From positions 1,132,900 to 1,196,899 of the forward strand of contig CAVYXC010000002.1 of the NCBI GenBank assembly GCA_963772515.1: 64,000 nucleotides of DNA. The letters are read 5' to 3'. Under the pieces are notes generated by a model, which searched no databases, was not told the origin of the DNA, and saw only the letters and a list, made by a program, of their open reading frames with translations. Position 1 is the first letter of the stretch, and every line of letters begins with the position of its first letter. Positions 36,873 to 46,432 of this stretch are shown here, one piece after another. A program made the translations under genes and the position numbers. This DNA is from JAFAHD01 sp963772515. GTDB lineage: Bacteria; Vulcanimicrobiota; Vulcanimicrobiia; Eremiobacterales; Eremiobacteraceae.

Positions 36873-37379
36873 ATGACCGCGCGCCGCGTACGCCCCCTAG
36901 CAGCGAAACTCTCACACGTCGCGCCGGACGGTTCGGTGCGCATGGTCGACGTCGGCGCGAAGCCGCTCACCCAGCGGCGCGCCGTGGCCGAAGCGACCGT
37001 CCGCATGTCCGCGAGCGCGTTGCGCGCACTGCGCGCGGGTTCGATCGCCAAAGGCGACGCGCTGACGACTGCGCAGATCGCCGGCATCAGCGCCGCAAAG
37101 CGCACCTCCGATCTGATACCTTTGTGCCATCCGATCGCCCTGAGCCATGTGGCGGTGACCTTTGAGCTGCGCGCGCCGAGCAGCATGCGCATCCGGTGCG
37201 AGACCGCTTCGACCGGCCCCACCGGCGTCGAGATGGAGGCTCTCGCCGGCGCGGCGGTCGCAGCGCTGACGATCTACGATATGTGCAAAGCCGCCGATCG
37301 CGCGATGTCGATTAACGGCTTACGCTTGCTCGAGAAGAGCGGCGGGCGAAGCGGCACGTTCGTGCGCGGGCGCCGATGA
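36873..37379 (+). CDS. moaC: cyclic pyranopterin monophosphate synthase MoaC (168 aa)
   Basis: Second step of molybdopterin synthesis. Motifs: MVDVGAKPLTQRRAVAEA, TSDLIPLCHPIALS and GVEMEALAGAAVAALTIYDMCKA (with catalytic Lys/Asp region). Overlaps mog by 4 nt. moaA is not in the window. Confidence 0.96.
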   Translation: MTARRVRPLAAKLSHVAPDGSVRMVDVGAKPLTQRRAVAEATVRMSASALRALRAGSIAKGDALTTAQIAGISAAKRTSDLIPLCHPIALSHVAVTFELRAPSSMRIRCETASTGPTGVEMEALAGAAVAALTIYDMCKAADRAMSINGLRLLEKSGGRSGTFVRGRR

Positions 37380-37873
37380 ACCGGCGGGTCGCGCTCGTCG
37401 TGCTCTCGGACAAGGCGGCGGCAGGCGAGCGCCAAGATCGCTGCCTCGAGGCGATGCGCGACGCGTTGCCGCAACCATTCGAAGTCGTGTTCGAGCGCAT
37501 CATCCCGGATGACCGGGCGAAGATCGAAGCGTTATTGTGCGAATTATGCGCGGGCGCGGCGGACCTCGTGCTGACCAGCGGCGGCACGGGCGTTGGCCCA
37601 CGTGACGTCACGCCGCAGGCCACGCGTGCGATCGCAGACTACGAAGTGCCCGGGATCGCCGAAGCGATGCGGGCGTCGAGTCTCCCGCGTGTCCGGACAG
37701 CGATGCTGTCGCGCGCGGTGGCGGCCGTCCGCAACGCGACGCTGATCGTCAATCTGCCGGGAAGTCCAAACGGCGCCCGCGAAACGCTGTCCGCGATAGC
37801 AGACGTGTTGCCGCACGCGCTCGATCTGCTCACCGGAGCGGCCGGCGAACACTCGCAGCCGCAAGTGACCTGA
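37376..37873 (+). CDS. mog: molybdopterin adenylyltransferase, MogA/MoaB family (165 aa)
   Basis: ATG 37376 in the moaC stop. The signature LTSGGTGVGPRDVTPQATRAI is the MoCF domain molybdopterin-binding loop; LPGSPNGARETLSAI is the second conserved block. It adenylates molybdopterin before metal insertion. Overlaps folC by one base (TGATG). Confidence 0.93.
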   Translation: MNRRVALVVLSDKAAAGERQDRCLEAMRDALPQPFEVVFERIIPDDRAKIEALLCELCAGAADLVLTSGGTGVGPRDVTPQATRAIADYEVPGIAEAMRASSLPRVRTAMLSRAVAAVRNATLIVNLPGSPNGARETLSAIADVLPHALDLLTGAAGEHSQPQVT

Positions 37874-39207
37874 TGGACTTCGCGACCGCACAACGCATTC
37901 TCACGACCGCGCAGAACGAGAGTCTCTCGCGCCGCCACCCCGGCCGGCTCGACCGCATGCGCGCGCTGCTCGACGCCCTGGGCAATCCCGAGCGCGCGTT
38001 CGCCAGCGTGCACGTCGGGGGCACCGCCGGCAAGGGCTCGACGGCGTCGATGATCGCGTCCGTGCTCACCGGGGCGGGCTTCAAGGTCGGACTGCACACC
38101 AAACCGCATCTGCGCTCGGTGACCGAGCGCGCACGCATCGACAACACGCCGATCGACGAGACCCGCTTCGCCGATGTCATGGAAGGCATGCTGCCCGCGT
38201 TCGACGAGATGGAGCGCGGACCGTGGGGCGCACCGTCGTATTTCGAGATCCTCGTCGCGCTCGCGTTCCGCTATTTCGCGCAAGAACATGTCGACATCGC
38301 GGTCGTCGAGGTCGGGATCGGCGGTACGCTTGACGGCACCAACGTGCTGTCGCCGCTGGTCAGCGTGCTGACCAACGTCAGCCTCGACCACACCGATGTG
38401 CTCGGCGATACGGTCGAAGCGATCGCGCGCGACAAGGCGGGGATCATCAAGGCGTCCACGCCCGTCATCTCGGCTGCCGACCATCCCGATGCGCTGCGCA
38501 TCATCCGCGACGCGGCCGAACGGATGCACTCACCATTGCGCCGCGTTCAGGAATTGACGGCCATCGAATCGCGGCCAAGCGAGGTCGCATATTCGCAATC
38601 GTTCTCGTTGACGACGCCGAAACGGACCTACGATCTCACGATGCCGCTCATGGGCGAGTTCCAACTGCTCAACGCGGCGACGGCGGTGCTCGCGCTCGAG
38701 GATCTCGAACGCCGCTTCCCGGTGACGCCCGCCGACGTCGCGGTCGGCCTGGCCGATCTCGCGCTGCCCGGACGGATGGAGTTCCATCCTTCGCGGCCCT
38801 CGTTGTTGTTCGACGTCGCGCACAACGCCGAGAAAGCGGCGGCGCTCGCTGGAGCACTGCGCCGGCATTTCCCCGACCGGCGTTTCGTCTTCGTCGTCGC
38901 CATCTCGGAGAGCAAGGATGCGAGCGCGATGATCGAGGCCTGGTCGCAGCTGCCGGCCCAGTTCATCTTCACGTCGTTTGACGTTCCGCACCGCTCTGCC
39001 GCATCGCCGCACAATCTGAGCAACATCGCCGCGCTGGCGGGCGCGACCGCGCGCGCCGTCGAGGAGCCGGTCGAGGCGTTGTCCGTCGCGCGCCGGGTCG
39101 CGGGCGCAAACGATCTCGTCGTCATCACCGGCTCGACGTTCCTCGTCGCGGCGCTGCGCGATTGGTTCCTCGAGGATGCGGGCGCCCACGGCCATGCTCG
39201 AGTCTGA
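37873..39207 (+). CDS. folC: bifunctional folylpolyglutamate/dihydrofolate synthase FolC (444 aa)
   Basis: ATG 37873. Mur-ligase fold with P-loop VGGTAGKGSTASM (residues about 54-66), EVGIGGTLDGTNVL, TNVSLDHTDVLGDT, and a C-terminal domain with PGRMEFHPSRPSLLFDVAHN. Adds glutamate(s) to folate. Grouped with folP and folB, so this is a folate operon. Confidence 0.95.
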   Translation: MDFATAQRILTTAQNESLSRRHPGRLDRMRALLDALGNPERAFASVHVGGTAGKGSTASMIASVLTGAGFKVGLHTKPHLRSVTERARIDNTPIDETRFADVMEGMLPAFDEMERGPWGAPSYFEILVALAFRYFAQEHVDIAVVEVGIGGTLDGTNVLSPLVSVLTNVSLDHTDVLGDTVEAIARDKAGIIKASTPVISAADHPDALRIIRDAAERMHSPLRRVQELTAIESRPSEVAYSQSFSLTTPKRTYDLTMPLMGEFQLLNAATAVLALEDLERRFPVTPADVAVGLADLALPGRMEFHPSRPSLLFDVAHNAEKAAALAGALRRHFPDRRFVFVVAISESKDASAMIEAWSQLPAQFIFTSFDVPHRSAASPHNLSNIAALAGATARAVEEPVEALSVARRVAGANDLVVITGSTFLVAALRDWFLEDAGAHGHARV

Positions 39208-40048
39208 GGGCCGCACGAAATTTGCTCCGTTGACCCTGCGAGGCCGCACATTCGTATGGGGTTCGCGCACGTTCGTCATGGGGATTATCAACGTCACGCC
39301 CGATTCGTTCTCGGGTGACGGCGTCGCCGGCGACGTCGAAGGGGCCCTCGCCCGCGCTCGTGCGATGCAGCAGGCCGGCGCCGACATCATCGACGTCGGC
39401 GGCGAATCGACGCGCCCTGGCCACGTGCCGGTATCAGAAGAAGAAGAAAGCGCGCGCGTGTTGCCGGTGGTCGGCGCGCTGCGCGACGCGCTCGACCTCC
39501 CCATCTCGATAGATACCTTTAAGCCGGCGGTTGCCGCTCGCGCCGTCGAGCTTGGCGCCGACATGATCAACTGCGTCTGGGGCGCGTATCCTGGGATCGC
39601 TGAGGCGGCCGCAGCCAAGTGCGTGCCGCTCGTGGTCATGCACAACCGCGCGAGTGCGGACTATGCGGGCGACGTCGTCGATGAAGTCATCGCGTCGCTC
39701 GACCGGGCGGCCCACGACGCGCTCGCGGCCGGCGTGCCGCGCGAACACATCATCGTCGACCCGGGCATCGGATTCGGCAAGACCGCCGGACACAATATCG
39801 AGATCTTGCGCCGGCTGGCCGAATTCCGTCGCCTGCCTTACCCGCTGCTCGTCGGCACGTCGCGCAAGTCGTTCATCGGCAAGATAACGGGCCTGCCGGT
39901 GGAGCAGCGCGTCTTCGGGACCGCCGCCTCGGTCGCATTGGCGATCGCCGCTGGTGCCGACATCATCCGCGTGCACGACGTTGAGCAGATGGTACCAGTA
40001 GCGCAGGTCGCCGATGCGATCAGCCGCGGTACGGCGATCGATGTCTGA
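39194..40048 (+). CDS. folP: dihydropteroate synthase FolP (284 aa)
   Basis: Joins pterin pyrophosphate with p-aminobenzoate. Motifs: MGIINVTPDSFSGDG, IIDVGGESTRPG, DPGIGFGKTAGHN, GTSRKSFIGK. ATG 39194 is taken; an in-frame ATG at 39176 would add six residues. It overlaps the folC end by 14 nt and folB by 8 nt. Confidence 0.96.
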   Translation: MLESEGRTKFAPLTLRGRTFVWGSRTFVMGIINVTPDSFSGDGVAGDVEGALARARAMQQAGADIIDVGGESTRPGHVPVSEEEESARVLPVVGALRDALDLPISIDTFKPAVAARAVELGADMINCVWGAYPGIAEAAAAKCVPLVVMHNRASADYAGDVVDEVIASLDRAAHDALAAGVPREHIIVDPGIGFGKTAGHNIEILRRLAEFRRLPYPLLVGTSRKSFIGKITGLPVEQRVFGTAASVALAIAAGADIIRVHDVEQMVPVAQVADAISRGTAIDV

Positions 40049-40448
40049 CGCGATCCGCATCATCGGCATGCAGCTGCGCGCCCGCGTCGGCGCAGCGGAA
40101 AGCGAACGCGCTCGCCCCCAACCGATCGACGCGGACCTCGAACTCGACGTCGATTGCGCGCCGGCCGCCAAATCCGATGACCTTGCTGATGCCGTCGACT
40201 ACGCAGCCGTCCTCGCGACCTGCGTGCGAGTGGTGTCGGGGCGCTCGTTCGCGTTGCTAGAAACGCTTGCGACCGCGTGCCTCGAAGCGCTGCTGCTCGA
40301 TCGGCGTATCAAGAGTGCCACCATCCGCGTGCGCAAACCCGGATTGCTGGGCGGCGCCACGCCTGAAGTCCAGCTGACGCGCGCGAATCGCGGCAAGGCG
40401 GCTCTCCCGCGGGCGGAGAAACATCGTTCCAATGCCCGAAAACACTGA
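40041..40448 (+). CDS. folB: dihydroneopterin aldolase FolB (135 aa)
   Basis: ATG 40041 inside the folP end. Motifs: IRIIGMQLRARVGAAESERARPQ (catalytic Glu region), DAVDYAAVLATC, LLETLATACLEALL, and ATIRVRKPGLLGGATPEV. The usual Lys-Pro near the C-terminus is RKPG here. Converts dihydroneopterin to the hydroxymethylpterin used by the pathway upstream of FolP; folK is not visible nearby. Overlaps accB by 17 nt. Confidence 0.9.
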   Translation: MSDAIRIIGMQLRARVGAAESERARPQPIDADLELDVDCAPAAKSDDLADAVDYAAVLATCVRVVSGRSFALLETLATACLEALLLDRRIKSATIRVRKPGLLGGATPEVQLTRANRGKAALPRAEKHRSNARKH

Positions 40449-40965
40449 AGGCAACGGTTCTACCGATGCAGCGTTCTCGCGCTTCGTGAGCGAGCGCGTC
40501 GCACCGCTGGCCAAGGCGTTCGCCTCGACGCCGCTGGCCGAGCTGCGCGTGCGCACCAGCGAAGGATCGATCAGACTCGTCAAGGCTGCGGAGCCGGCCG
40601 CGCACCAGCGCTCGCCCGCCATCGCCAAAGCGGCCTTGCGCGGTGTCAAACAACAGCTCATGCCGACGGTCGAGTCCGGCCACCCGTACGAGGTGATCAG
40701 CGCGGACGTCGTCGGCATCTTCTCGCCGGTTCCCGGTGCAGCGTCGCCGGGCGAGCGGGTGGCCGACGATATCGTGCTCGGATACATCGAGGCGCTCAAA
40801 CTCAAGCATCCGGTCCGCAGCGGCGGGCCGTGCGTGTTGATCGCGCAAGTCGCAGAGGACGGACAGGCGGTCGACTTCGGCGAGCCGCTGTTCGTCGTCG
40901 ATCGCGCGGTGACGCCCAAAGCACCCGAGCCCATACTCGAGACGCTCGAGCCGCCGCGTCTGTAG
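40432..40965 (+). CDS. accB: biotin carboxyl carrier protein of acetyl-CoA carboxylase (177 aa)
   Basis: Carries CO2 on biotin for fatty-acid synthesis. The C-terminal biotinyl domain is complete: ADVVGIFSPVPGAASPGERV, then the biotin lysine in EALKLKHPV (K123), then GEPLFVVD. The usual motif is EAMKM; here both methionines are leucine and a second Lys follows. The N-terminal half is the expected variable linker with SDGS-type charged stretches. Followed by accC. Confidence 0.87.
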   Translation: MPENTEGNGSTDAAFSRFVSERVAPLAKAFASTPLAELRVRTSEGSIRLVKAAEPAAHQRSPAIAKAALRGVKQQLMPTVESGHPYEVISADVVGIFSPVPGAASPGERVADDIVLGYIEALKLKHPVRSGGPCVLIAQVAEDGQAVDFGEPLFVVDRAVTPKAPEPILETLEPPRL

Positions 40966-41006
40966 ACGCACGCCGGCAACCGCACCACCCATGCATCGGA
41001 GCATTA

Positions 41007-42368
41007 GTGTTCGATAAGGTCCTTATCGCCAACCGCGGAGAGATCGCCGTGCGCGTCATCCGCGCATGCCGCGAGCTCGGCGTACGGACCGTGGCGATCT
41101 TCTCCGATGCCGAGCGCGACGCGCTGCACGTGCGCCTCGCGGACGAAGCGTTTTGCGTCGGGCCGCCTCCGGCGGCGCGTTCGTATCTGAACGTCCCCAA
41201 CATCATCTCGGCGGCAGAGATCACCGGCGTCGACGCGATCCATCCGGGCTACGGCTTCCTGTCGGAAAACGCCGGGTTCGCCGAGATCTGCGCGTCGCAT
41301 GGTTTCAAGTTCATCGGCCCGCCCGCGGCCGCGATCGCGCTCATGGGCGACAAAGCGTCCGCCAAGCGCCGCATGCAAGAGGCCGGCGTGCCGGTCGTGC
41401 CCGGCTCGGGCATCATCGAATCCGACGAGCAAGCCAAGCGCTTCTGCGCGGAAGCGGGCTATCCGGTCTTGATCAAAGCGACGGCAGGCGGCGGCGGCAA
41501 AGGCATGCGTATCGTCGGGCGCGAGACGGATCTGGGCGCCGGTCTCACCGCGGCGCGCGGCGAGGCGCAAGCCGCGTTCTCCGATGGCCGCGTCTACATC
41601 GAAAAGCTGCTCGAGCATCCGCGCCACATCGAGGTCCAGGTGCTCGCCGACGAGTTCGGCCATGTGATCCACGTGGGCGAGCGCGACTGCTCGATCCAAA
41701 AGCCCGGCCACCAAAAACTGCTCGAAGAAGCGCCGGCGCCCAATCTCGATCCCGAAGTGCGCGCGCAATTGTGCGCGGCCGCCGTCAAAGCGGCTCGCGC
41801 CGCCGAATACGCCAACGCGGGCACGCTTGAATTCCTCGTGGCGCCGGACGGTCGCTTCTTCTTCATGGAGATGAACACGCGCATCCAAGTCGAGCATCCG
41901 GTGACCGAATCGGTGTACGGCATCGACCTGGTGCGCTGGCAGGTGCGCATCGCTTCGGGCGAACGGCTGACCGTCAGACAAGAAGACGTGCGGCCGCGTG
42001 GTCACGCGATCGAATGCCGCATCAACGCCGAAGACGTCGACAACGGTTTCCGGCCCGCGTCCGGCAAACTCGGCACCGTCTTGCTGCCGGGCGGGCCCGG
42101 CATCCGCGTGGACACGCACATCTACTCGGGCGCGGAGGTCCCGCCGTTCTACGATTCGATGTTGGCCAAGATCATCGCGGTCGATCGCGACCGTCCGAGC
42201 GCGATCGCGCGCATGCGCCGCGCGCTCGACGAGACGGAGATCCACGGCGTGGCGACGACCGTCGCGCTGCACGAACGCATCCTCGCTTCAGAACCGTTCG
42301 AGGCCGGCCGGACGTACGTCACCTGGCTGCGCGAATACTTGCTGCAGCCCGCCGCTGTGGGCGGATGA
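41007..42368 (+). CDS. accC: biotin carboxylase AccC (453 aa)
   Basis: GTG 41007 gives the exact family start MFDKVLIANRGEIAVRVIRA. ATP-grasp motifs: KATAGGGGKGMRIV, EKLLEHPRHIEVQVLADEFGHVIHVGERDCSIQ, FFFMEMNTRIQVEHPVTE. It carboxylates biotin on AccB. The length is standard. nusB follows after 3 nt. Confidence 0.97.
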   Translation: MFDKVLIANRGEIAVRVIRACRELGVRTVAIFSDAERDALHVRLADEAFCVGPPPAARSYLNVPNIISAAEITGVDAIHPGYGFLSENAGFAEICASHGFKFIGPPAAAIALMGDKASAKRRMQEAGVPVVPGSGIIESDEQAKRFCAEAGYPVLIKATAGGGGKGMRIVGRETDLGAGLTAARGEAQAAFSDGRVYIEKLLEHPRHIEVQVLADEFGHVIHVGERDCSIQKPGHQKLLEEAPAPNLDPEVRAQLCAAAVKAARAAEYANAGTLEFLVAPDGRFFFMEMNTRIQVEHPVTESVYGIDLVRWQVRIASGERLTVRQEDVRPRGHAIECRINAEDVDNGFRPASGKLGTVLLPGGPGIRVDTHIYSGAEVPPFYDSMLAKIIAVDRDRPSAIARMRRALDETEIHGVATTVALHERILASEPFEAGRTYVTWLREYLLQPAAVGG

Positions 42369-42371
42369 CGC

Positions 42372-42872
42372 GTGGCCAAAGAACGTCGCGAACATCGCAT
42401 CGCGCTTGAGGTGCTGTACGCGGTCGACATCGGCAAAGCGCCGCTTGACGAAGCGCTCGTGCAGGCGCGCGACGGCGTCGGCGTGTTCGCACGCGGTGAC
42501 GAGGCCGCGGACGAGGATCCGTACGAGCCCGTGATGCCCGCCACCGACCGGCGGGCCGATACGCCGCGCTCGACCGATTGGACGCTGGTCGAAGAATTGG
42601 TGCGCGGCACGCTCGCGCACAAAGACGAGCTGCAGGCGCAGATCGCGCCGCTGCTCCAGCGTTGGACGATCGAGCGGCTTTCGGGCATCGATCGCCTCGT
42701 GATCTGCCTGGCGGCGTACGAACTGCGCTATCATCCGAACGCGCAGACGAGCGACGTCATCAACCATGCGGTCGAACTCGCGCGCCGGTTGTCGACCGAG
42801 CGCAGCCCTGAATTCGTCAACGGCGTGCTCGACACGCTGGCCAAGACGCCGCCGGCGGGCCTGGGCGCATGA
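42372..42872 (+). CDS. nusB: transcription antitermination factor NusB (166 aa)
   Basis: GTG 42372 (MAKERREHRIALEVLYAVDI). All-helical NusB fold with ERLSGIDRLVICLAAYELRY and SDVINHAVELARRLSTERSPEFVNGVLD. An acidic insertion of about 30 residues (DEAADEDPYEPVMPATDR) sits between helices 2 and 3. NusB with S10 binds boxA; two boxA sites occur in the rRNA operon of this window (50862 and 53059). Confidence 0.93.
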   Translation: MAKERREHRIALEVLYAVDIGKAPLDEALVQARDGVGVFARGDEAADEDPYEPVMPATDRRADTPRSTDWTLVEELVRGTLAHKDELQAQIAPLLQRWTIERLSGIDRLVICLAAYELRYHPNAQTSDVINHAVELARRLSTERSPEFVNGVLDTLAKTPPAGLGA

Positions 42873-44977
42873 AACCGCGCGTCGCGCGCCGCCTGCGCAT
42901 CGCGGCCTTCATCCTGATCAGCCTGACGCTGTTCGTCTTGCTGGCGGTCGTCGCCGCGGCGATCGCAGTCGTGAGCGCGTTCGGTCAGAACCTGCCGGAC
43001 GTCGATCGGCTCTCGGAAGTCGATTCGGCCACCACCACGACGCGCATTCTCGCCCGCGACGGCACCGTGCTGGCGCGCCTGTACGATAAGAACCGGATCT
43101 ACGTGCCGATCACCGGCATCTCGCCGGAGATGAAAGAAGCGATCGTCGCGAGCGAAGACGAGCGTTTCTACGAGCATCGAGGCGTCGACGTGCGCAGCAT
43201 CGTGCGTGCAGCGGTCGCCGACTTCAAACACGAGCAGATCCAGGGCGCCTCCACGATCACGCAGCAGCTCGCGCGCACGCTGTTCCTCAACCGCAATCGC
43301 ACGATCGCGCGCAAGGTGCAAGAGGCGCTGCTGGCGATCGAGCTCGAGCGCTATTACACCAAGGACGAGATCCTCGAGCGCTACCTCAATCTGATCTATT
43401 TCGGCGCCGGCGCGTACGGCGTGCAGGCGGCGAGCCAATCGTACTTCGCCAAGGACGCGTCCAAGCTGACGCTGCCTGAGGCGGCGATGCTGGCGGGCGT
43501 GGTCGCGGCGCCGTCGCTGTATTCGCCCTACGTGGACGAGACCGCGGCGAAAGAACGCCAGCGTCGCGTGCTCGATCGCATGGTGTCGCTCGGCGAGATC
43601 ACGCAGTCGCAGGCCGATGACGCGGCATCCACGCAGTTGCGCTACGCGGCGGTCGCGCCGCCGGGCGTGGAAGCCTACAAGTATCCGTATTTCACCACGT
43701 ACGTGATCGCGCAGCTCGAGAAGAATTTGGGCACGGATCAGATGCTGCACGGCGGCCTGACGGTCTACACCACGCTCGTGCCGCACACGCAGGACGTGGC
43801 GCAAAAGGCGGTCACCGAGCTGGTCGAGCAGGGCCGCAAAGAAGGCTACGGCATGCACGAGGGCGCGCTGGTCGCCGAAGATCCGCGCACCGGCGAGATC
43901 CTGGCGATGGTCGGGGGCATCGGTTTTTCGGCCAAGAACCAGTTCAATCGCGCCTGGCAAGCGCGCCGCCAGCCCGGTTCGTCATTCAAAGGCTACGTCT
44001 ACTCGACGGCGGTCGACCGCGGTACTCCGGTCAGCTCGATCTACTCGGACTCGCCGGTGACCTACCCCGCGGGCGACGGCACGGAGTACAGCCCAAGCGA
44101 CGACGATCATCGCTTCCTCGGACCCATGACGCTGCGCAAAGCGTTCGCGCTCTCGCGCAACGTCGTCGCCGTGAAGCTCGCGTACGACGTCGGCATCGAC
44201 AATGTCGTCCAGTACGCGCACGCGATGGGCATCACCGAGGACCTCGAAGCGGATCTGTCGCTGGCGCTTGGCACGGCGGTGGTATCGCCGCTCGATATGG
44301 TGTCAGGCTACTCGACGATCGCGGCCGGCGGGATCTACACGCCGCCCACGGCCATCCGCTACGTCACCGATCGCTACGGCACGGTCGTCCTTGATGAGCG
44401 GTATCCGAAGCGCAGCGTCGCGATGTCGTCCGGCGCGGCCTACATCATGACGTCGCTGATGGAAAGCGTGATCCAAGAAGGCACCGGCTATCCGAATGCG
44501 ATCATCGGCCGGCCGGCGGCAGGCAAGACGGGTACGACGTCGAGTTTCCGCGATGCGTGGTTCGTCGGCTTCGTGCCGCAGCTCACCGCAGCGGTGTGGG
44601 TCGGCAACGACGACTATACGCCGATGGTCGAGTCTTATGGCGGCAACGTACCGGCGCGCACGTGGGCGCGCTTCATGAAGCAAGCGCTCGCCGGCGTGAA
44701 AGTCCAGGATTTCGTGCAACCCCCCGACGTCGAACAAGTCCGCCTGTGTGCCGGCGGCAATTATCGCGCGCCTGCCGGCGTGGGAGGCCGCGCGGAATAT
44801 TTCTTGCCCGGTACGGCGCCGCTCGCGACGTGCGCCGTGCCCAAGCCGGTGGCATCGCCGCAAAACGTCGGCGCGCAAGACAACGGTCCGGCGCCGGAGC
44901 CTCCCGGTTCGCCCGCTCCCGCCGCCAGCGCTCCGCCGGTCGATCCGACCAGTGCTCAACCTACCACTTCTCCCTAG
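42869..44977 (+). CDS. class A penicillin-binding protein PBP1A family (702 aa)
   Basis: ATGA overlap with nusB. Signal anchor at about residues 9-35. GT51 glycosyltransferase domain: IVASEDERFYEHRGVD (catalytic Glu), QGASTITQQLARTLFLN. Transpeptidase domain: RQPGSSFKGYVYS (SxxK serine), ALSRNVVAVKLA (SRN), AAGKTGTTSSFRDAW (KTG). The C-terminal tail is Pro/Ala-rich. It polymerises and cross-links peptidoglycan in the periplasm. The tail overlaps xseA. Confidence 0.95.
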   Translation: MKPRVARRLRIAAFILISLTLFVLLAVVAAAIAVVSAFGQNLPDVDRLSEVDSATTTTRILARDGTVLARLYDKNRIYVPITGISPEMKEAIVASEDERFYEHRGVDVRSIVRAAVADFKHEQIQGASTITQQLARTLFLNRNRTIARKVQEALLAIELERYYTKDEILERYLNLIYFGAGAYGVQAASQSYFAKDASKLTLPEAAMLAGVVAAPSLYSPYVDETAAKERQRRVLDRMVSLGEITQSQADDAASTQLRYAAVAPPGVEAYKYPYFTTYVIAQLEKNLGTDQMLHGGLTVYTTLVPHTQDVAQKAVTELVEQGRKEGYGMHEGALVAEDPRTGEILAMVGGIGFSAKNQFNRAWQARRQPGSSFKGYVYSTAVDRGTPVSSIYSDSPVTYPAGDGTEYSPSDDDHRFLGPMTLRKAFALSRNVVAVKLAYDVGIDNVVQYAHAMGITEDLEADLSLALGTAVVSPLDMVSGYSTIAAGGIYTPPTAIRYVTDRYGTVVLDERYPKRSVAMSSGAAYIMTSLMESVIQEGTGYPNAIIGRPAAGKTGTTSSFRDAWFVGFVPQLTAAVWVGNDDYTPMVESYGGNVPARTWARFMKQALAGVKVQDFVQPPDVEQVRLCAGGNYRAPAGVGGRAEYFLPGTAPLATCAVPKPVASPQNVGAQDNGPAPEPPGSPAPAASAPPVDPTSAQPTTSP

Positions 44978-46211
44978 CCCCGCGGCGCTGACCGTCTCGC
45001 AATTCTCGCGAGCGGTCGAAGGGGCGCTTGCCGACACGTTTCCGTTTCCCGTGCGCGTGACCGGTGAAGTCTCGGGCGCGCATTTCGCGGCCGCCAGCGG
45101 CCACATGTACTTCGATCTGAAGGATCAATACGCGGTCGTGCGGTGTGTCTGCTGGGCGACGAGCCAGGCGGCAGCGTATATCGCCGATGTGTGCGTTGAC
45201 GGCGCAGCGCTTGAAGTGCTCGCCGATGTCCGCGCGTACGGCAAACGCAGTCAGTACCAGCTGAGCGTGCTCGAAGCCGTGCCCGTCGGGCGCGGGCGCC
45301 TCTTCAGGCTATTCGAACAGCTCAAAGCCAAGCTGCTCGGCGAAGGGTTGTTCGATGAAGCGCGCAAGCGCCCGATCCCTGCGTTCGTCACGAAGATCGC
45401 GATCGTGACGAGCCGCGACGGCATGGCGCTGCACGATTTTGTCACGACGGCGCGCAGTCGCGGCGCGCACGTGAGCATCACGCTGGTGCACGCGCCGGTG
45501 CAAGGTGAGGCGGCGGCGCCGGCGCTGGCGAGCGCGATCCGGCGCGCGGGGCGGCTCGATGTGGACGCAGTGGTCATCGCGCGCGGCGGTGGATCGCTTG
45601 AGGATCTGTGGGCTTTTAACACGGAGGTCGTCGCGCGCGCGATCGTCGCCTGCGCACGGCCGGTGATCAGCGCGGTCGGCCACGAGGGCGACGTCACGAT
45701 CGCGGACTTCGTCGCCGACCGGCGCGTGGCGACGCCGACGGCCGCGGCCGTCTTAGTCGCCGGTGAGCGGGCGCGGCTGCTCGAACGGCTCGACGATCTT
45801 GCCGTCCGGCTCACGCGCCGCGTGCGCTCGGCGCTCGCTTCGTCCACGCAGCGGGTTGATGAGCTTTCCGCTGCGCTGCGGCGCAGCGATCCGCGCCGCA
45901 TTCTCGAAGAGCTGCGCCGCCGGACGCGCGAGGCGCACACGTCGCTGCGTCAGACCTTCGCGCGTTCGCAAGAAGAGCGGCGCGGCCGGCTGGCCGGCGC
46001 GGCGGCTGGACTGCGCGCGCTTGGACCATACCGGACGCTTGCGCGCGGGTACGCGATCGTGTTCGACGACAAGGGTCATGTCGTCACCGACGCGCGGCGC
46101 ACCGCGATCGGACAGCCGATAGATGTTCTGCTCAAAGCCGGCGCCCTGGAAGCCCAGGTCACAGGCAAGGAGGAGCGCGATGGGCGACTCGACCTCGAAG
46201 AAGAAGACTAA
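44952..46211 (+). CDS. xseA: exodeoxyribonuclease VII large subunit XseA (419 aa)
   Basis: GTG 44952, overlapping the PBP end by 26 nt; the family N-terminus (ALTVSQFSRAVEGALAD) starts right after. OB-fold VRVTGEVSGAHFAAASGHMYFDLKD, then the catalytic core with IAIVTSRDGMALHDF, VIARGGGSLEDLWAFN and SAVGHEGDVTIADFVADRRVATPTAAA. Long coiled-coil C-terminal. With XseB it degrades single-stranded DNA. Confidence 0.95.
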   Translation: MLNLPLLPSPAALTVSQFSRAVEGALADTFPFPVRVTGEVSGAHFAAASGHMYFDLKDQYAVVRCVCWATSQAAAYIADVCVDGAALEVLADVRAYGKRSQYQLSVLEAVPVGRGRLFRLFEQLKAKLLGEGLFDEARKRPIPAFVTKIAIVTSRDGMALHDFVTTARSRGAHVSITLVHAPVQGEAAAPALASAIRRAGRLDVDAVVIARGGGSLEDLWAFNTEVVARAIVACARPVISAVGHEGDVTIADFVADRRVATPTAAAVLVAGERARLLERLDDLAVRLTRRVRSALASSTQRVDELSAALRRSDPRRILEELRRRTREAHTSLRQTFARSQEERRGRLAGAAAGLRALGPYRTLARGYAIVFDDKGHVVTDARRTAIGQPIDVLLKAGALEAQVTGKEERDGRLDLEEED

Positions 46212-46419
46212 GTCCGAAGATGGGCCGTCATTCGAGGTCGCGCTTGCGCGCCTCGAGGCGATCGTCGAGAAGCTCGACGACGGCAACCTGCCGCTCGCTC
46301 AGGCGCTCTCCTTATATAAGGAAGGCAACGCGTTGGCCAAGCGCTGCCGCGCGCTCTTGACGGAAGCCGAAGTGGACGTGAAGGAAGCGCTAGCCGCCGA
46401 CAAAGCTGAGCCAGCCTGA
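46180..46419 (+). CDS. xseB: exodeoxyribonuclease VII small subunit XseB (79 aa)
   Basis: ATG 46180 with AAGGAGG, inside the xseA 3' end. Typical coiled-coil: FEVALARLEAIVEKLDDGNLPLAQALSLYKEGNALAKRC. Essential small partner binding XseA. Confidence 0.94.
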   Translation: MGDSTSKKKTKSEDGPSFEVALARLEAIVEKLDDGNLPLAQALSLYKEGNALAKRCRALLTEAEVDVKEALAADKAEPA

Positions 46420-46432
46420 CGGTGCGGCGCGC

